A stretch of DNA of 64,000 nt from the NCBI RefSeq assembly GCF_000732615.1, contig NZ_JPGL01000022.1:62001-126000 (forward strand), written 5' to 3'. Below the pieces are notes generated by a model. That model made no database searches and had not been told where the DNA came from. It saw only the letters and a list, made by a program, of their open reading frames with translations. Within the stretch, counting starts at the first letter, position 1; each line of letters starts with the position of its first letter. Source of the stretch: Burkholderia paludis (GTDB taxonomy: Bacteria > Pseudomonadota > Gammaproteobacteria > Burkholderiales > Burkholderiaceae). Both the position numbers and the translations under genes were made by a program. Positions 25,984-35,508 of the stretch are shown here, piece after piece.

Positions 25984-28071
25984 ATGTCCGCCAGCGCCAA
26001 CACCAATCCGCTTCTCGATTTCTCGGGCCTGCCCCGCTTCGGCGAGATCCGCCCGGAACACGTGACGCCCGCGCTCGACACGCTGCTCGAGGCCGCCAAC
26101 CGCGCGGTCGAAACCGCGAGCGCGGCCGCGACGCCGGCGACCTGGGCGGAAGTGGTCGAGACGGTCGAGCACGCGACGGAGCCGCTCGGTCGCGCCTGGG
26201 GGGTCATCGGCCACCTGAACGCGGTCGCCGATACGCCCGAACTGCGGGCCGCCTACGGCGAGAACCTGCCGCGCGTGACCGAATTCTGGTCGAGCGTCGG
26301 CCAGAACCTCGCGCTGTACGAGAAGTACAAGGCGATCGCCGCGGGCGCCGAATACGCCACGCTGTCCGCCGAACGCCGCAAGATCCTCGACAACGCACTG
26401 CGCGATTTCCGCCTGTCGGGCGCCGAACTGCCCGAGGACCGGAAGCCGCGCTTCGCGGAACTGCAGGAGCAGCAGGCCGCGCTGTCGAAGGCGTTCTCCG
26501 ACCACGTGCTCGACGCGACCAACGCGTACGCGTACTTCGTGCAGGACGAAGCCGAGCTGGCCGGCCTGCCGGGCGACGCGATCGAAGCCGCCCGCGAGGC
26601 CGCGCAAAAGGACGGCAAGGACGGCTGGAAATTCACGCTGCACTTCCCGTCGTACTTCCCGGTGCTGCAATACGCCGACAACCGCGCGCTGCGCGAGACG
26701 CTGTACCGCGCCTATGCGACGCGCGCATCGGAACTCGGGCCGCAGTACGGCGAAGGCAAGGCCGAATGGGACAACACGGCGATCGTCGCCGATGAGCTGA
26801 AGCTGCGCCGCGAAGAGGCGCAGATGCTCGGCTACCGCAACTTCGCCGAAGTGTCGCTCGCGCCGAAGATGGCCGAATCGCCGCAGCAGGTCGTCGCGTT
26901 CCTCGAGGATCTCGCGACCCGCGCACGCCCGCACGCGGAGACGGACTGGGACGAACTGCGCACGTTCGCCGCGAAGGAACTCGGTCTCGCCGAGCTCGCG
27001 CCGTGGGACGTCGCGTACGCATCCGAGAAGCTTCGCCAGCAGCGCTATGCGTTCTCGGAAAACGAGGTCAAGCAGTATTTCCCGGAGCCGGCCGCGCTGA
27101 AGGGCCTGTTCACCGTCACTGAAACGCTGTTCGGCGTGCGGATCAAGCCCGACGACGCGCCCGTGTGGCACAAGGACGTGCGCTTCTTCCGCGTCGAGAA
27201 CCGCGACGGCTCGCTGGTCGCGCAGTTCTACCTCGACCTGTATGCCCGCGAAGGCAAGCGCGGCGGCGCATGGATGGACGATGCGCGTTCGCGCGCGAAG
27301 CGCGGCAGCGCCGTCCAGACGCCCGTCGCCTATCTCACCTGCAACTTCTCCGCGCCGGTCGGCGGCAAGCCCGCGTGCTTCACGCACGACGAAGTGATCA
27401 CGCTGTTCCATGAATTCGGCCACGGGCTGCACCACATGCTCACGCGCGTCGACGAGCTCGGCGTGTCGGGCATCAACGGCGTCGAATGGGACGCGGTCGA
27501 GCTGCCGTCGCAGTTCATGGAGAACTTCTGCTGGGAATGGGACGTGCTGTCGTCGATGTCTTCGCACGTCGACACGGGCGCCGCGCTGCCGCGCGAACTG
27601 TTCGACAAGATGATCGCCGCGAAGAACTTCCAGAGCGGGCTCGGCACGCTGCGCCAGATCGTGTTCTCGATGTTCGACATGCTGCTGCACGTCGACTTCG
27701 ATCCGGCGGGCAGCACCGGCGTCACCGCGTTCGCGCGCGAAATCAACGAGCGCTACCACGTGATCCCGCAGGCGGCGTTCTCGCGCTGGCCGAACACGTT
27801 CAGCCACATCTTCGCGGGCGGCTACGCGGCCGGCTACTACAGCTACAAGTGGGCCGAAGTGCTGTCGGCCGACGCCTACGCGGCATTCGAGGAAGCGGCC
27901 GCCGCGAGCGGCAGCGTGCTCGATGCGGCGACCGGCACGCGCTATCGCCGTGAAATCCTCGAGGTCGGCGGCAGCCGCCCGGCGATGGATTCATTCAAGG
28001 CGTTCCGGGGCCGCGAGCCGCAGATCGATGCGCTGCTGCGCCACAACGGGATGGCCTCGCCCGCCCACTGA
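25984..28071 (+). CDS. prlC: M3-family oligopeptidase A
   Basis: This is a 695-residue cytoplasmic zinc metallopeptidase of the thimet oligopeptidase family, which degrades short peptides and cleaved signal peptides. The zinc motif HEFGH starts at His476 (LFHEFGHGLHHML), with the third ligand glutamate expected about 25 residues further on (WDAVELPSQFMENF). Length and overall sequence fit oligopeptidase A (about 680). I chose the ATG at 25984 because GGGAG precedes it; the frame is open about 30 codons further upstream. A terminator follows at about 28107. Confidence 0.93.
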   Translation: MSASANTNPLLDFSGLPRFGEIRPEHVTPALDTLLEAANRAVETASAAATPATWAEVVETVEHATEPLGRAWGVIGHLNAVADTPELRAAYGENLPRVTEFWSSVGQNLALYEKYKAIAAGAEYATLSAERRKILDNALRDFRLSGAELPEDRKPRFAELQEQQAALSKAFSDHVLDATNAYAYFVQDEAELAGLPGDAIEAAREAAQKDGKDGWKFTLHFPSYFPVLQYADNRALRETLYRAYATRASELGPQYGEGKAEWDNTAIVADELKLRREEAQMLGYRNFAEVSLAPKMAESPQQVVAFLEDLATRARPHAETDWDELRTFAAKELGLAELAPWDVAYASEKLRQQRYAFSENEVKQYFPEPAALKGLFTVTETLFGVRIKPDDAPVWHKDVRFFRVENRDGSLVAQFYLDLYAREGKRGGAWMDDARSRAKRGSAVQTPVAYLTCNFSAPVGGKPACFTHDEVITLFHEFGHGLHHMLTRVDELGVSGINGVEWDAVELPSQFMENFCWEWDVLSSMSSHVDTGAALPRELFDKMIAAKNFQSGLGTLRQIVFSMFDMLLHVDFDPAGSTGVTAFAREINERYHVIPQAAFSRWPNTFSHIFAGGYAAGYYSYKWAEVLSADAYAAFEEAAAASGSVLDAATGTRYRREILEVGGSRPAMDSFKAFRGREPQIDALLRHNGMASPAH

Positions 28072-28106
28072 GCATGCCGCCCGGCCCCGGCGGCCGCGTG
28101 GAAGGC

Positions 28107-28133
28107 AAGGCACCGCTGCGGCGGTGCCTTTTT
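28107..28133. terminator. Terminator between convergent oligopeptidase and dinB genes
   Basis: AAGGCACCGC and GCGGTGCCTT arms enclose a four-base loop followed by TTTTT on the plus strand. The hairpin ends at the dinB stop codon. Confidence 0.8.
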
Positions 28134-29206
28134 CATGGCGCGGACGTTTCGTCGCCGAACAGCGAGAATTGCCCGTGGCGCTCGGCGGTATCCTCGTCGA
28201 TCCGCACGCCGACGCCAAGCAGCCGCACCGCCTGCGCGCGCCGTTGCAGCCCCTTCGCGAGCAGCGTGACCGCCGTTTCCGCATTCGTCGCGTCGGCCAC
28301 GCACTCGACCGTCGTGCGCTGGAAATCGGCGAAGCGGATCTTCACGTACAGCTTGCGGATCGATCGTGCGGCGCCTGCGCGGGCGATGCGCGCGTCGAGC
28401 TGCACGACGAGACGGCGAATTTCCTCCGCGCACTGCTCGAGCGTCGTCAGGTCGGTCACGTAGGTCGTCTCGACGCTGACCGACTTGCGCTCCTGGTCGG
28501 CCTGCACGGGCCGTTCGTCGATCCCGCGCGACAGTTCGTAAAGCCTGCGCCCGAACGCGCCGAATTCGCGATGCAGGTCGATCAGCGGCCAGTCGCGCAA
28601 TTGCGCGCAGGTCTGGATGCCGAGCCGGTCAAGCCGCGCGGCCGTCACCTTGCCGACGCCGTGCAGCTTGCGCACCGGCAGCGCCGCGACGAACGCGTCG
28701 ATTTCGTGCGGCCGCACGACGAACAGGCCGTCGGGCTTGTTCCAGTCGGACGCGATCTTCGCGATGAACTTGTTCGGCGCGACGCCGGCCGACACCGTCA
28801 CGCCGACCGTGTCGTACACGCGCTGGCGAATCTCCCGTGCGATCAGCGTCGCACTGCCCTGGCACCGCTCCGACCCGCTGACGTCGAGGTACGCCTCGTC
28901 GAGCGACAGCGGCTCGACGTCGGACGTGTAGTCGCGATAGATCGCCATGATCTGCCGCGACGCCGCGCGATATTTGTCCATCGCGGACGGCAGGATCAGC
29001 AACTCGGGGCACTTGCGCATCGCCAGCGCCGACGACATCGCGGAATGCACGCCGTAGCGCCGCGCCTCGTAGTTGCAGGTGGCAATCACGCCGCGCTGGT
29101 CGGGCCGGCCGCCGACCGCGATCGGCCGGTTGCGCAACGATGGGTCGTCGCGCATCTCGACCGACGCGTAGAAGCAGTCGCAATCGCAATGGATGATCTT
29201 GCGCAT
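28133..29206 (-). CDS. dinB: DNA polymerase IV (Y-family)
   Basis: This is a 357-residue translesion polymerase. It begins MRKIIHCDCDCFYASVEMRD, with catalytic Asp8 and Tyr13 as the steric gate. The second catalytic pair is in SLDEAYLDVSG. Fingers, thumb and little-finger domains follow (GVGKVTAARLD helix-hairpin-helix, then SVETTYVTDL). It lacks a long C-terminal tail and ends LFGDETSAP; a beta-clamp motif may be QFSLFG. A GTG at 29272 is an alternative start that would add 22 mostly Pro-rich residues. The LexA box just upstream predicts SOS induction. Confidence 0.94.
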   Translation of the reverse strand: MRKIIHCDCDCFYASVEMRDDPSLRNRPIAVGGRPDQRGVIATCNYEARRYGVHSAMSSALAMRKCPELLILPSAMDKYRAASRQIMAIYRDYTSDVEPLSLDEAYLDVSGSERCQGSATLIAREIRQRVYDTVGVTVSAGVAPNKFIAKIASDWNKPDGLFVVRPHEIDAFVAALPVRKLHGVGKVTAARLDRLGIQTCAQLRDWPLIDLHREFGAFGRRLYELSRGIDERPVQADQERKSVSVETTYVTDLTTLEQCAEEIRRLVVQLDARIARAGAARSIRKLYVKIRFADFQRTTVECVADATNAETAVTLLAKGLQRRAQAVRLLGVGVRIDEDTAERHGQFSLFGDETSAP

Positions 29207-29282
29207 GCGCGGCGGCGCGTCGCCCGGCGGCGGCGCGGACGGATCGGCAGGCGGGATGACGGTCGGGTTCACGGTGCCGATA

Positions 29283-29298
29283 CTGTACAAAAACACAG
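29283..29298 (-). promoter_or_regulatory. LexA (SOS) box of dinB
   Basis: CTGTACAAAAACACAG matches the CTGT-N8-ACAG LexA operator exactly. It lies 77 bases before the dinB ATG and 11 bases before the alternative GTG; its closeness to the GTG favours the downstream ATG as start. Confidence 0.8.
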
Positions 29299-29432
29299 TG
29301 CCGGTTTCAACTGTCGCGTACGCCCCCGGGCGGCGGCGCCGTACCGGCCCGCTTCGCGCGGATCGTACCGCCGGGCGCCGGCGGCGGCGCCTATACTCGT
29401 CCGCCTTGACGTGCATAAGGCAAAGGTGACGG

Positions 29433-30125
29433 ATGAAGACGATCGGACTGATCGGCGGCATGAGCTGGGAATCGTCGGCCGAGTATTACCGGATGATCAA
29501 CCGCCATTCGAAGGCGGTGCACGGCGGCCACCACAACGCGAAGAGCGTGCTGGTCACGGTCGATTTCGCGGAGATCGAAGCGCTGCAGCGCACGCACGAC
29601 TGGGCCGCGCTCGGCGAACGGATGGCCGGCGCCGCGCGGCAGCTCGAAGCGGCCGGCGCCGATCTCGTCGTGCTGACCACCAACACGATGCACCGCGTGC
29701 ACGACGCGATCGAAGCCGCGGTGACGCTGCCGTTCCTGCACATCGCCGATCCGACCGGCGCCGCGCTACGCGACGCGGGCATCGGGCGCGTCGCGCTGCT
29801 CGGCACGCGCTACACGATGGAGTTGCCGTTCTATGTGGAACGGTTGCGCGAGAAATTCGGGCTGGAGGTGCTCGTGCCGGACGAACGCGGGCGCGACGAC
29901 GTGCACCGGATCATCTACGACGAGCTGTGCCACGGCATCATTTCGCCGCAATCGCGGGCGACGTACGTGACGATCATCGAGCAACTGGCGAAGCGCGGCG
30001 CGCAGGCGGTCATCCTCGGCTGTACGGAGATCACGCTGCTGATCGACGCGGACGACTCGCCGCTGCCGGTGTTCGACACGACCGCGCTGCATGCGAAGGC
30101 GGCGGTCGAATGGGCGGCGGGCTGA
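29433..30125 (+). CDS. Aspartate/glutamate racemase family protein (YgeA/L-DER type)
   Basis: This is a 230-residue cofactor-independent amino acid racemase. It begins MKTIGLIGGMSWESSAEYYR, very close to E. coli YgeA. The second catalytic cysteine is Cys197 (LGCTEIT), but the first catalytic position is Thr83 (LTTNTMH) where YgeA has Cys (LCTNTMH). The Thr83/Cys197 pair matches the atypical active site reported for the E. coli L-Asp/Glu-specific racemase. Activity may therefore be one-sided or substrate-restricted. The gene stands alone, convergent with the iron-uptake operon. GGTGACGG is the only ribosome-site candidate. Confidence 0.88.
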   Translation: MKTIGLIGGMSWESSAEYYRMINRHSKAVHGGHHNAKSVLVTVDFAEIEALQRTHDWAALGERMAGAARQLEAAGADLVVLTTNTMHRVHDAIEAAVTLPFLHIADPTGAALRDAGIGRVALLGTRYTMELPFYVERLREKFGLEVLVPDERGRDDVHRIIYDELCHGIISPQSRATYVTIIEQLAKRGAQAVILGCTEITLLIDADDSPLPVFDTTALHAKAAVEWAAG

Positions 30126-30153
30126 ACGGCCCGCCGCCTTCAGCCCAGGACGC

Positions 30154-31947
30154 TCAGGACGCTTCGGCCGGTACGCGCGACGGTTCGCGCGACTCGCCGG
30201 GCGGTTCGAACGGGCACGCGGCCGCGAACGGCGCGCGCTCGCCCTGCCCAGGCGTGCCGATCAACGCGATCAGCCCGCACGCGAGCGACCCGCGCCAGTG
30301 CAGGTAGTCGTGGCCGCTCGCCGTCGACGCATAACGCACCGCGTAGCCCCTCGCCTGCAGCACGTCGCGCAGATGGCGGCTCGTCGTGCCGATGCCTGCC
30401 GGCCCCTTGCCGTCCTCGAAGCGGCCGCTCTCCAGATAGAAGCGCACGGGCAGACGCTCCCGCGCCGCGTACTCGCGCGTGAGCCATTCGGCGGTGCGCG
30501 TGCGCGCATCGCCCTGCACGGGCGCCCACCAGAACGAGCCCGACTGGCTCAGCACGTTGCCGAACAGCTCGGGGTGACGCAGCGCCGCGTAGGCCGACGC
30601 GAGGCCGCCGTAGCTCGACCCCGCGATCACGGTCCGCGCCGCCGGCGCGCTCACGCCCTCGCGCGCCGCCCACGGCATCAGTTCCTCCGCGAGAAAGCGC
30701 GCGAACGCGGGATTCGGCGGCAGCTCCCGGCCGCGCGTCGCGCTGTCCGGATTGCCGACGATGAGCGCCGCGGTGCGCGGCACGCGTCCCTCCGCGATCA
30801 GGTTGTCGAGGATCGTCGGCGTCGGCACCGTGTCGACGTAGGCGTGCGCGTCGAACACCACGACGAGTGCGCGCGCGGGATCGTCCGCACGATAGCCGGC
30901 CGGTCGATACACGTACACGTCGCGGGTATTGCCGAGCACCGTGCTCGCGAACCGGTGTGCGGTCACCGTGCCGGCCGGCACGTTCGCGCGCGGTGCGATC
31001 CACGGCTGCGGCGGAGCGTCGCGCAACTCGAGCACCGACTTGCCCTGGTACACGTCGGGCGCGGGGTGCATGAACGAGCGCGGATTGAGCGGATCGCGCT
31101 GCACGGTCGCGAGAATCGCGCGGCGCCGCGCGCCGTCATCGAGATCCAGTTCGGGCACGTCCGGTGCGAGCAGATAGCTGATGCGGGTCGCGGCCGGCAC
31201 CACGTAGCTGCGATACCAGACGTCGCTGCCCGGCAGGTGCAGCAACGTGTCGTGCTCGCCCGACGGGCTGCCGAGCAGCCGCACATTGTCGCGGGCGCCG
31301 CGCCACAGGAACGTGACGAGCTGCGTCGCTTCGTCGGGCGGGTTCAGGCCGCGCGCGATCGTCGCATCGGTACGGGCCGGCTGCGCGGGCGCCGGTTCGA
31401 CGAGCGGCGTGCCGCTTGCCGCTGCCTCGCGCCAGAACGCGTCGGTCGTGCCGCCCGCCGCGAGTTCGGCGGCCAGCTTCGCGACGCGCGGGCTCGCGAT
31501 GCCGGGCACCGGCGCATGCTGCTGCGCGCGCGGCACGCGGCTCACGATCGCGAGCCGGTATGCGCGCAGGCCGTCGGGCGGCAGCGCACCGGCGTCGGGC
31601 GCCGACACCTGCAGCGCATAGCCGCCGTTCGCCGGCGCGACGAACATGAAATCGCGCGACTGCCCGTCGGCCGTCACGAGTCGCCGCAGATGCCGGCCGT
31701 CTTCGGTCGCGAGATCGACATTGGCCGCCGCGCCGTCGAGGCGGCCCTGGACGAACGTACCGGCGTCGAGCGCCAGTGCGTAGGCCGCCGGCGCCCGTGC
31801 GACATTGCCCGTCACCACGTCGCCCGACGCGAACGCGCCTTCCGCATGCGCGATCGGCATGCCGATCGCCGCCAGCGCCAGCGCCAGCGCCGCGCCGACG
31901 CGCCACGTGCACGCGATGCGCGTGGCCCGGTTCAGGAGATGAGTCAT
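30154..31947 (-). CDS. Periplasmic esterase, enterochelin-esterase-like
   Basis: This is a 597-residue secreted alpha/beta hydrolase. The signal peptide covers residues 1-35 (core LALALAAIG, cut after AHA). The N-terminal half is a beta domain as in Fes/IroE-type esterases (FLWRG, DPLNPR segments). The C-terminal half is the esterase D domain with the nucleophile elbow GSSYGG (Ser445) and a histidine in SGHDYLHW (His546). It starts 8 bases after the TonB receptor stop, so it is co-transcribed. Such enzymes hydrolyse ester-linked ferric siderophores such as enterobactin. A periplasmic position would free iron before inner-membrane transport. The substrate is not proven. Confidence 0.85.
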   Translation of the reverse strand: MTHLLNRATRIACTWRVGAALALALAAIGMPIAHAEGAFASGDVVTGNVARAPAAYALALDAGTFVQGRLDGAAANVDLATEDGRHLRRLVTADGQSRDFMFVAPANGGYALQVSAPDAGALPPDGLRAYRLAIVSRVPRAQQHAPVPGIASPRVAKLAAELAAGGTTDAFWREAAASGTPLVEPAPAQPARTDATIARGLNPPDEATQLVTFLWRGARDNVRLLGSPSGEHDTLLHLPGSDVWYRSYVVPAATRISYLLAPDVPELDLDDGARRRAILATVQRDPLNPRSFMHPAPDVYQGKSVLELRDAPPQPWIAPRANVPAGTVTAHRFASTVLGNTRDVYVYRPAGYRADDPARALVVVFDAHAYVDTVPTPTILDNLIAEGRVPRTAALIVGNPDSATRGRELPPNPAFARFLAEELMPWAAREGVSAPAARTVIAGSSYGGLASAYAALRHPELFGNVLSQSGSFWWAPVQGDARTRTAEWLTREYAARERLPVRFYLESGRFEDGKGPAGIGTTSRHLRDVLQARGYAVRYASTASGHDYLHWRGSLACGLIALIGTPGQGERAPFAAACPFEPPGESREPSRVPAEAS

Positions 31948-31955
31948 CGTGCGCC

Positions 31956-34427
31956 TCAGAAGTCGACGGTAGCCGACACCTTGAAGGTGCGCGGCGCATT
32001 CTGCGTGACGAAGCCGTCGTTGAACGTGCCGGCCCAGAACGTGCGGTTCGCGACGTTCTCGACGGCGCCGCGCAGCACGACCGCCTTGCCGGCGATCTGC
32101 GTCGCGTAGCGCGCGCCGAGATCGAACCGGGTCCAGCCCGGGATGCGTTGCGTGTTCGTCGAGTTGACGAACTGCGCGCTCGTCGCCACCGCGCGGCCGG
32201 ACAACGTCAGCCCCTGCACCCACGGCGTATCCCATTCGAGGCCGAGGTTCGCGGTCCATTTCGGCACGCCGTACGCCGTGTTGCCGTCATAGGCGCCGCC
32301 GGCCGTGTGCGTCAGCAGCGCCTGCGTGTATGCGACGCCGCCCAGCACGCGCAGCCTCGGCACCACCTGGCCGAACACGTTCCATTCGACGCCGCGGTTG
32401 CGCTGCTCGCCGTCGGCGCTGTACAGGTTGGTCGCGACGTCCTTCAGCATGCTCGGCTTCGTGATCTGGAACAGCGACAGCGTGTTCGCGAAGGTTTCGG
32501 TCTCCCACTTCGCGCCGACCTCCACCTGCTTGCTCTTGTACGGCGCGAACATCTGCCCGTAGTTCTTCGCGGTGACGTCGGTCACGGTGTCGCCCTGGGT
32601 CAGCCCCTCGACGTAGTTCGCATACAGCGATACGTCCGGCCCGAACGGCCTGACGACGATCGCGAACGCCGGCGTCAGCGCGGTCTCGTTGTAATCGGCG
32701 GTCTTCAGCCCCGTCGCGGCCGCATAGGTCTTCGCATGGACCCGCTGGCTGCGCAAGCCGAGCGTGAGCTGCACGCGATCGCGCGCGAACGACAGCGTGT
32801 CGGCCAGCGCGACGCTCGTCAGTTCGGCCTCCGACGTCTTCGGCGCAGAACCCGGCGACGGCGCGAGCGGCGGATCGATCGGCGCGTAGATGTTCGACGC
32901 GAACGTCGCGCTCGTCCGGTTGATCGTGCCCGACTCGATCTGCAGCGAGGTCACGCCGAGCGACACCTGATGGCTGACGGGGCCCGTGTTGAACTTGGCG
33001 CGGGCGCCGGCCTCGATCGACGTCGTGTCGGTGTAGCCGTTCTGGTTGTACGTGACCGCGCGATAGTTGCCGTTCGGCTGGATCGCGCCGGCCCGCGTCC
33101 CGTTGATGAAACCCGAGTAGCGATAGCTGAGGCCGCCGATCCCCGCATACGCGGTGATGCGGTCGGTCAGGTCGAGTTCGCCGCGCGCGACGATCGCCTG
33201 GTTCTCGAGCTTGCCCCATGCGCCGTGCAGCAGGTTCGTGCCGGGCGACGGCGGGCTCACGACCTTGCTGGCGAACGACGCCATCCACGGGCTGCCGTTG
33301 TCGAAGCGCTCCGTGTCCGTATAGGCGTCGAGCGAGAACCGCGCGCGCTCGCCCTTCACGTCGAACGCGAGCGACGCGAGTTCGCGCTTCTTGCTCTGCC
33401 CGTCCATCGTCGTGCGGCCGTCGCGATAGGCGCCGTTCACGCGAATGCCGACCTGGTTCTTGTCGCCGAAGCGCCGGCCGAGATCCGCGTGCACGCCGAA
33501 CTGGCCGTCCGAGATGTAGTCGGTGGTGAGCCGCGCGAGCGGCGTATCGCCCGCCCGCTTCGGCACGAGGTTGATCGCCCCGCCGACGCCGCCGCTCGGC
33601 GAGATGCCGTTCAGCAGCGCGTTCGGCCCTTTCAGCACTTCGATGCGCTCGATGAACTCGGTGGGCGAGTGACCGTACGGCGCGAGCCCGTACATCCCGT
33701 TGAATGCGAGATCGTCGGCGATCACGTTGAAGCCGCGGATCGTGTAGTTCTCGACGATGTGGCCGGTCGACGTCGTGAAGCGCACCGACGGATCGTTCTC
33801 CAGCACGTCGGCGACGGTGCTGGCCTGCTGGTTCTCGATCAGCGCCGACGTATAGCTCGTGATGTTGAACGGCGCGTCCATGAAATCGGCGTTGCCGAGC
33901 ATGCCGAGCCGGCCCCCGCGCGCGACCTGCCCGCCGGTGTACGCCTCGGGCAGCTGGTCCGCCCGCGCGTTCACGATGATCGCCGGCAGCGTCGCGCCGG
34001 CGCCCGCCGCGGCCGTCGAGGCCGATGCGCGGCGGCGCACCAGGTAGCCACCGCCGGTGCGCACGGCCTCGAGCCCGTGCGGCGCCAGCAGGCGCGCGAA
34101 ACCTTCCGCGACGCTCATACGCCCGTTCAGCCCGTCGCTCGAAAGGTGCTGCGTGAGCGCCGCGTCGCTCGCCAGTTCGACGCCGGCCGCCACCGCGAAG
34201 CGATTCAGCGCGACGTCGAGCGGGCCGGCCGGAATCGCATAGGCGAGCCGCTCGTCGGTATCGACGCGCGACGGCGGATCGTCGGGCTGCGCCTGCGCGC
34301 CGATCGGCATGGCAAGCGCCAGTGCGGCGGCGAGCGCCGGTTCGAGCGCGCGCGACGCGGCGCGGCGGCGCGCGGGCCGGCTGGCGGGACGGGAAGCTGC
34401 ATACGGGGAAAACCGGCGGAACGCCAT
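31956..34427 (-). CDS. TonB-dependent siderophore receptor with signalling domain
   Basis: This is an 823-residue outer-membrane receptor. A signal peptide (to about 47, ending GAQAQ) is followed by an STN signalling domain (about 50-130, PAGPLDVALNRFAVAAGVEL), which talks to FecR-type proteins. Next come the plug (LPAIIVNARA through GGAINLVPKR) and the 22-strand barrel, ending in the aromatic NAPRTFKVSATVDF. The TonB box is likely near the plug start. It lies between the FecR gene and the esterase gene, with AAAGGA before the ATG. The 115-base gap upstream may hold an ECF-sigma promoter. The ligand is probably a xenosiderophore, because no biosynthesis genes are nearby. Confidence 0.92.
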   Translation of the reverse strand: MAFRRFSPYAASRPASRPARRRAASRALEPALAAALALAMPIGAQAQPDDPPSRVDTDERLAYAIPAGPLDVALNRFAVAAGVELASDAALTQHLSSDGLNGRMSVAEGFARLLAPHGLEAVRTGGGYLVRRRASASTAAAGAGATLPAIIVNARADQLPEAYTGGQVARGGRLGMLGNADFMDAPFNITSYTSALIENQQASTVADVLENDPSVRFTTSTGHIVENYTIRGFNVIADDLAFNGMYGLAPYGHSPTEFIERIEVLKGPNALLNGISPSGGVGGAINLVPKRAGDTPLARLTTDYISDGQFGVHADLGRRFGDKNQVGIRVNGAYRDGRTTMDGQSKKRELASLAFDVKGERARFSLDAYTDTERFDNGSPWMASFASKVVSPPSPGTNLLHGAWGKLENQAIVARGELDLTDRITAYAGIGGLSYRYSGFINGTRAGAIQPNGNYRAVTYNQNGYTDTTSIEAGARAKFNTGPVSHQVSLGVTSLQIESGTINRTSATFASNIYAPIDPPLAPSPGSAPKTSEAELTSVALADTLSFARDRVQLTLGLRSQRVHAKTYAAATGLKTADYNETALTPAFAIVVRPFGPDVSLYANYVEGLTQGDTVTDVTAKNYGQMFAPYKSKQVEVGAKWETETFANTLSLFQITKPSMLKDVATNLYSADGEQRNRGVEWNVFGQVVPRLRVLGGVAYTQALLTHTAGGAYDGNTAYGVPKWTANLGLEWDTPWVQGLTLSGRAVATSAQFVNSTNTQRIPGWTRFDLGARYATQIAGKAVVLRGAVENVANRTFWAGTFNDGFVTQNAPRTFKVSATVDF

Positions 34428-34542
34428 GATGAAGAATCCTTTGGGTTCGGAATGTTGCGAAGGTGCATCGTGTATTCCGAACGAACCGCCGAAACCCTCA
34501 ATCGCGTCGCGAAATTTTTTTCTGATGACCGTGTGCCGGCGT

Positions 34543-35508
34543 TCAGCGCGGGACGACCGTGACCCAGTAGCGCGTGCGGTAGACGACCTCGACCGGCAGC
34601 GCGGTGCGCAGGCCGGCGAGCGCGCGATCGGTGTCGGTCAGCGAGAACACGCCCGACACCGACAGGCGCGCGAGCGACGGATCGCAGCGCAGGACGCCGG
34701 GCCGGTAGCGCGCGAGTTCGGCGCACCATGCGTCGACGCGCATGCGTTCGGCGATCAGCCGGCCCTGCGTCCATGCGTTCGCGCGCGCCGCGGCCGGCTC
34801 GCGCGGCGCGAAGCCGTCCGCGTCGAAGCGGACGGCTTCGCCCGCTTCGAGCCGCAGCACACGCCCGGCCGCGCGGGCCGGGCGGATCTCGACGGCACCG
34901 TCGAACACGTCGACGCGGGTGCGCACGCCTTCGTCCGACACCGTGAAGCGCGTGCCGAGCGCGCGCGCCACCCCTTGCCGCGTCTCGACGCGCAGCGGCC
35001 GCCCCGCCGCATCGTGCGCCGTCTCGACGTGGACGGCGCCGCGCACGAGCACGATGCGGCGCTCGTGCGAATCGAAGCGCACGTCGATCGCGCTCGCCGT
35101 ATCGAGCCAGACCTGTGTGCCATCCGCGAGCGTGACGTCGCGCACTTCGCCGATGTCGGTCGCATAGTCGGACGTGGCCGATTGCCACAGACGCGTGCTG
35201 CGTACGCCGTAGCTCGCGCCGCCGAGCGTGATCGCCCAGCCGAGCGCGCGCATCGCGCGCCGGCGTGCGGGCCGGGCCGGCTGCGCGAGCAGGACGCCGC
35301 GCGCCGTATCGGCCGGCACGCTGGCGAACTTCGCGTCGATGCCGGCAAGCCGTTGCCACGCGCGCTCGTGCTCGGGGTGTTCGGCACGCCAGGCCTCGCA
35401 GCGGCGCCGGTCGTCGTCGGTCGCATCGCCCGACCACAGGCGGGCAAGCCAGCCGATCGCCTGCTCCACGACGGCTTCGGGCAATGCGTCGCCCTGCCGC
35501 CCGCTCAC
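34543..35508 (-). CDS. FecR-family anti-sigma/sigma-regulator protein
   Basis: This is a 321-residue inner-membrane regulator. The N-terminal cytoplasmic part has the DUF4880/FecR_N helical motif (AIGWLARLWSGDATDDD, CEAWRAEHPEHERAWQRL). A membrane segment lies near residues 88-105 (MRALGWAITLGGASYG), and the periplasmic FecR domain follows (RDVTLADGTQVWLDTASAID). The C-terminal part resembles the STN-interacting region. The start is a GTG that overlaps the sigma-factor stop by four bases (GTGA), so the two are coupled. It passes the receptor signal to the sigma factor. Confidence 0.9.
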   Translation of the reverse strand: MSGRQGDALPEAVVEQAIGWLARLWSGDATDDDRRRCEAWRAEHPEHERAWQRLAGIDAKFASVPADTARGVLLAQPARPARRRAMRALGWAITLGGASYGVRSTRLWQSATSDYATDIGEVRDVTLADGTQVWLDTASAIDVRFDSHERRIVLVRGAVHVETAHDAAGRPLRVETRQGVARALGTRFTVSDEGVRTRVDVFDGAVEIRPARAAGRVLRLEAGEAVRFDADGFAPREPAAARANAWTQGRLIAERMRVDAWCAELARYRPGVLRCDPSLARLSVSGVFSLTDTDRALAGLRTALPVEVVYRTRYWVTVVPR

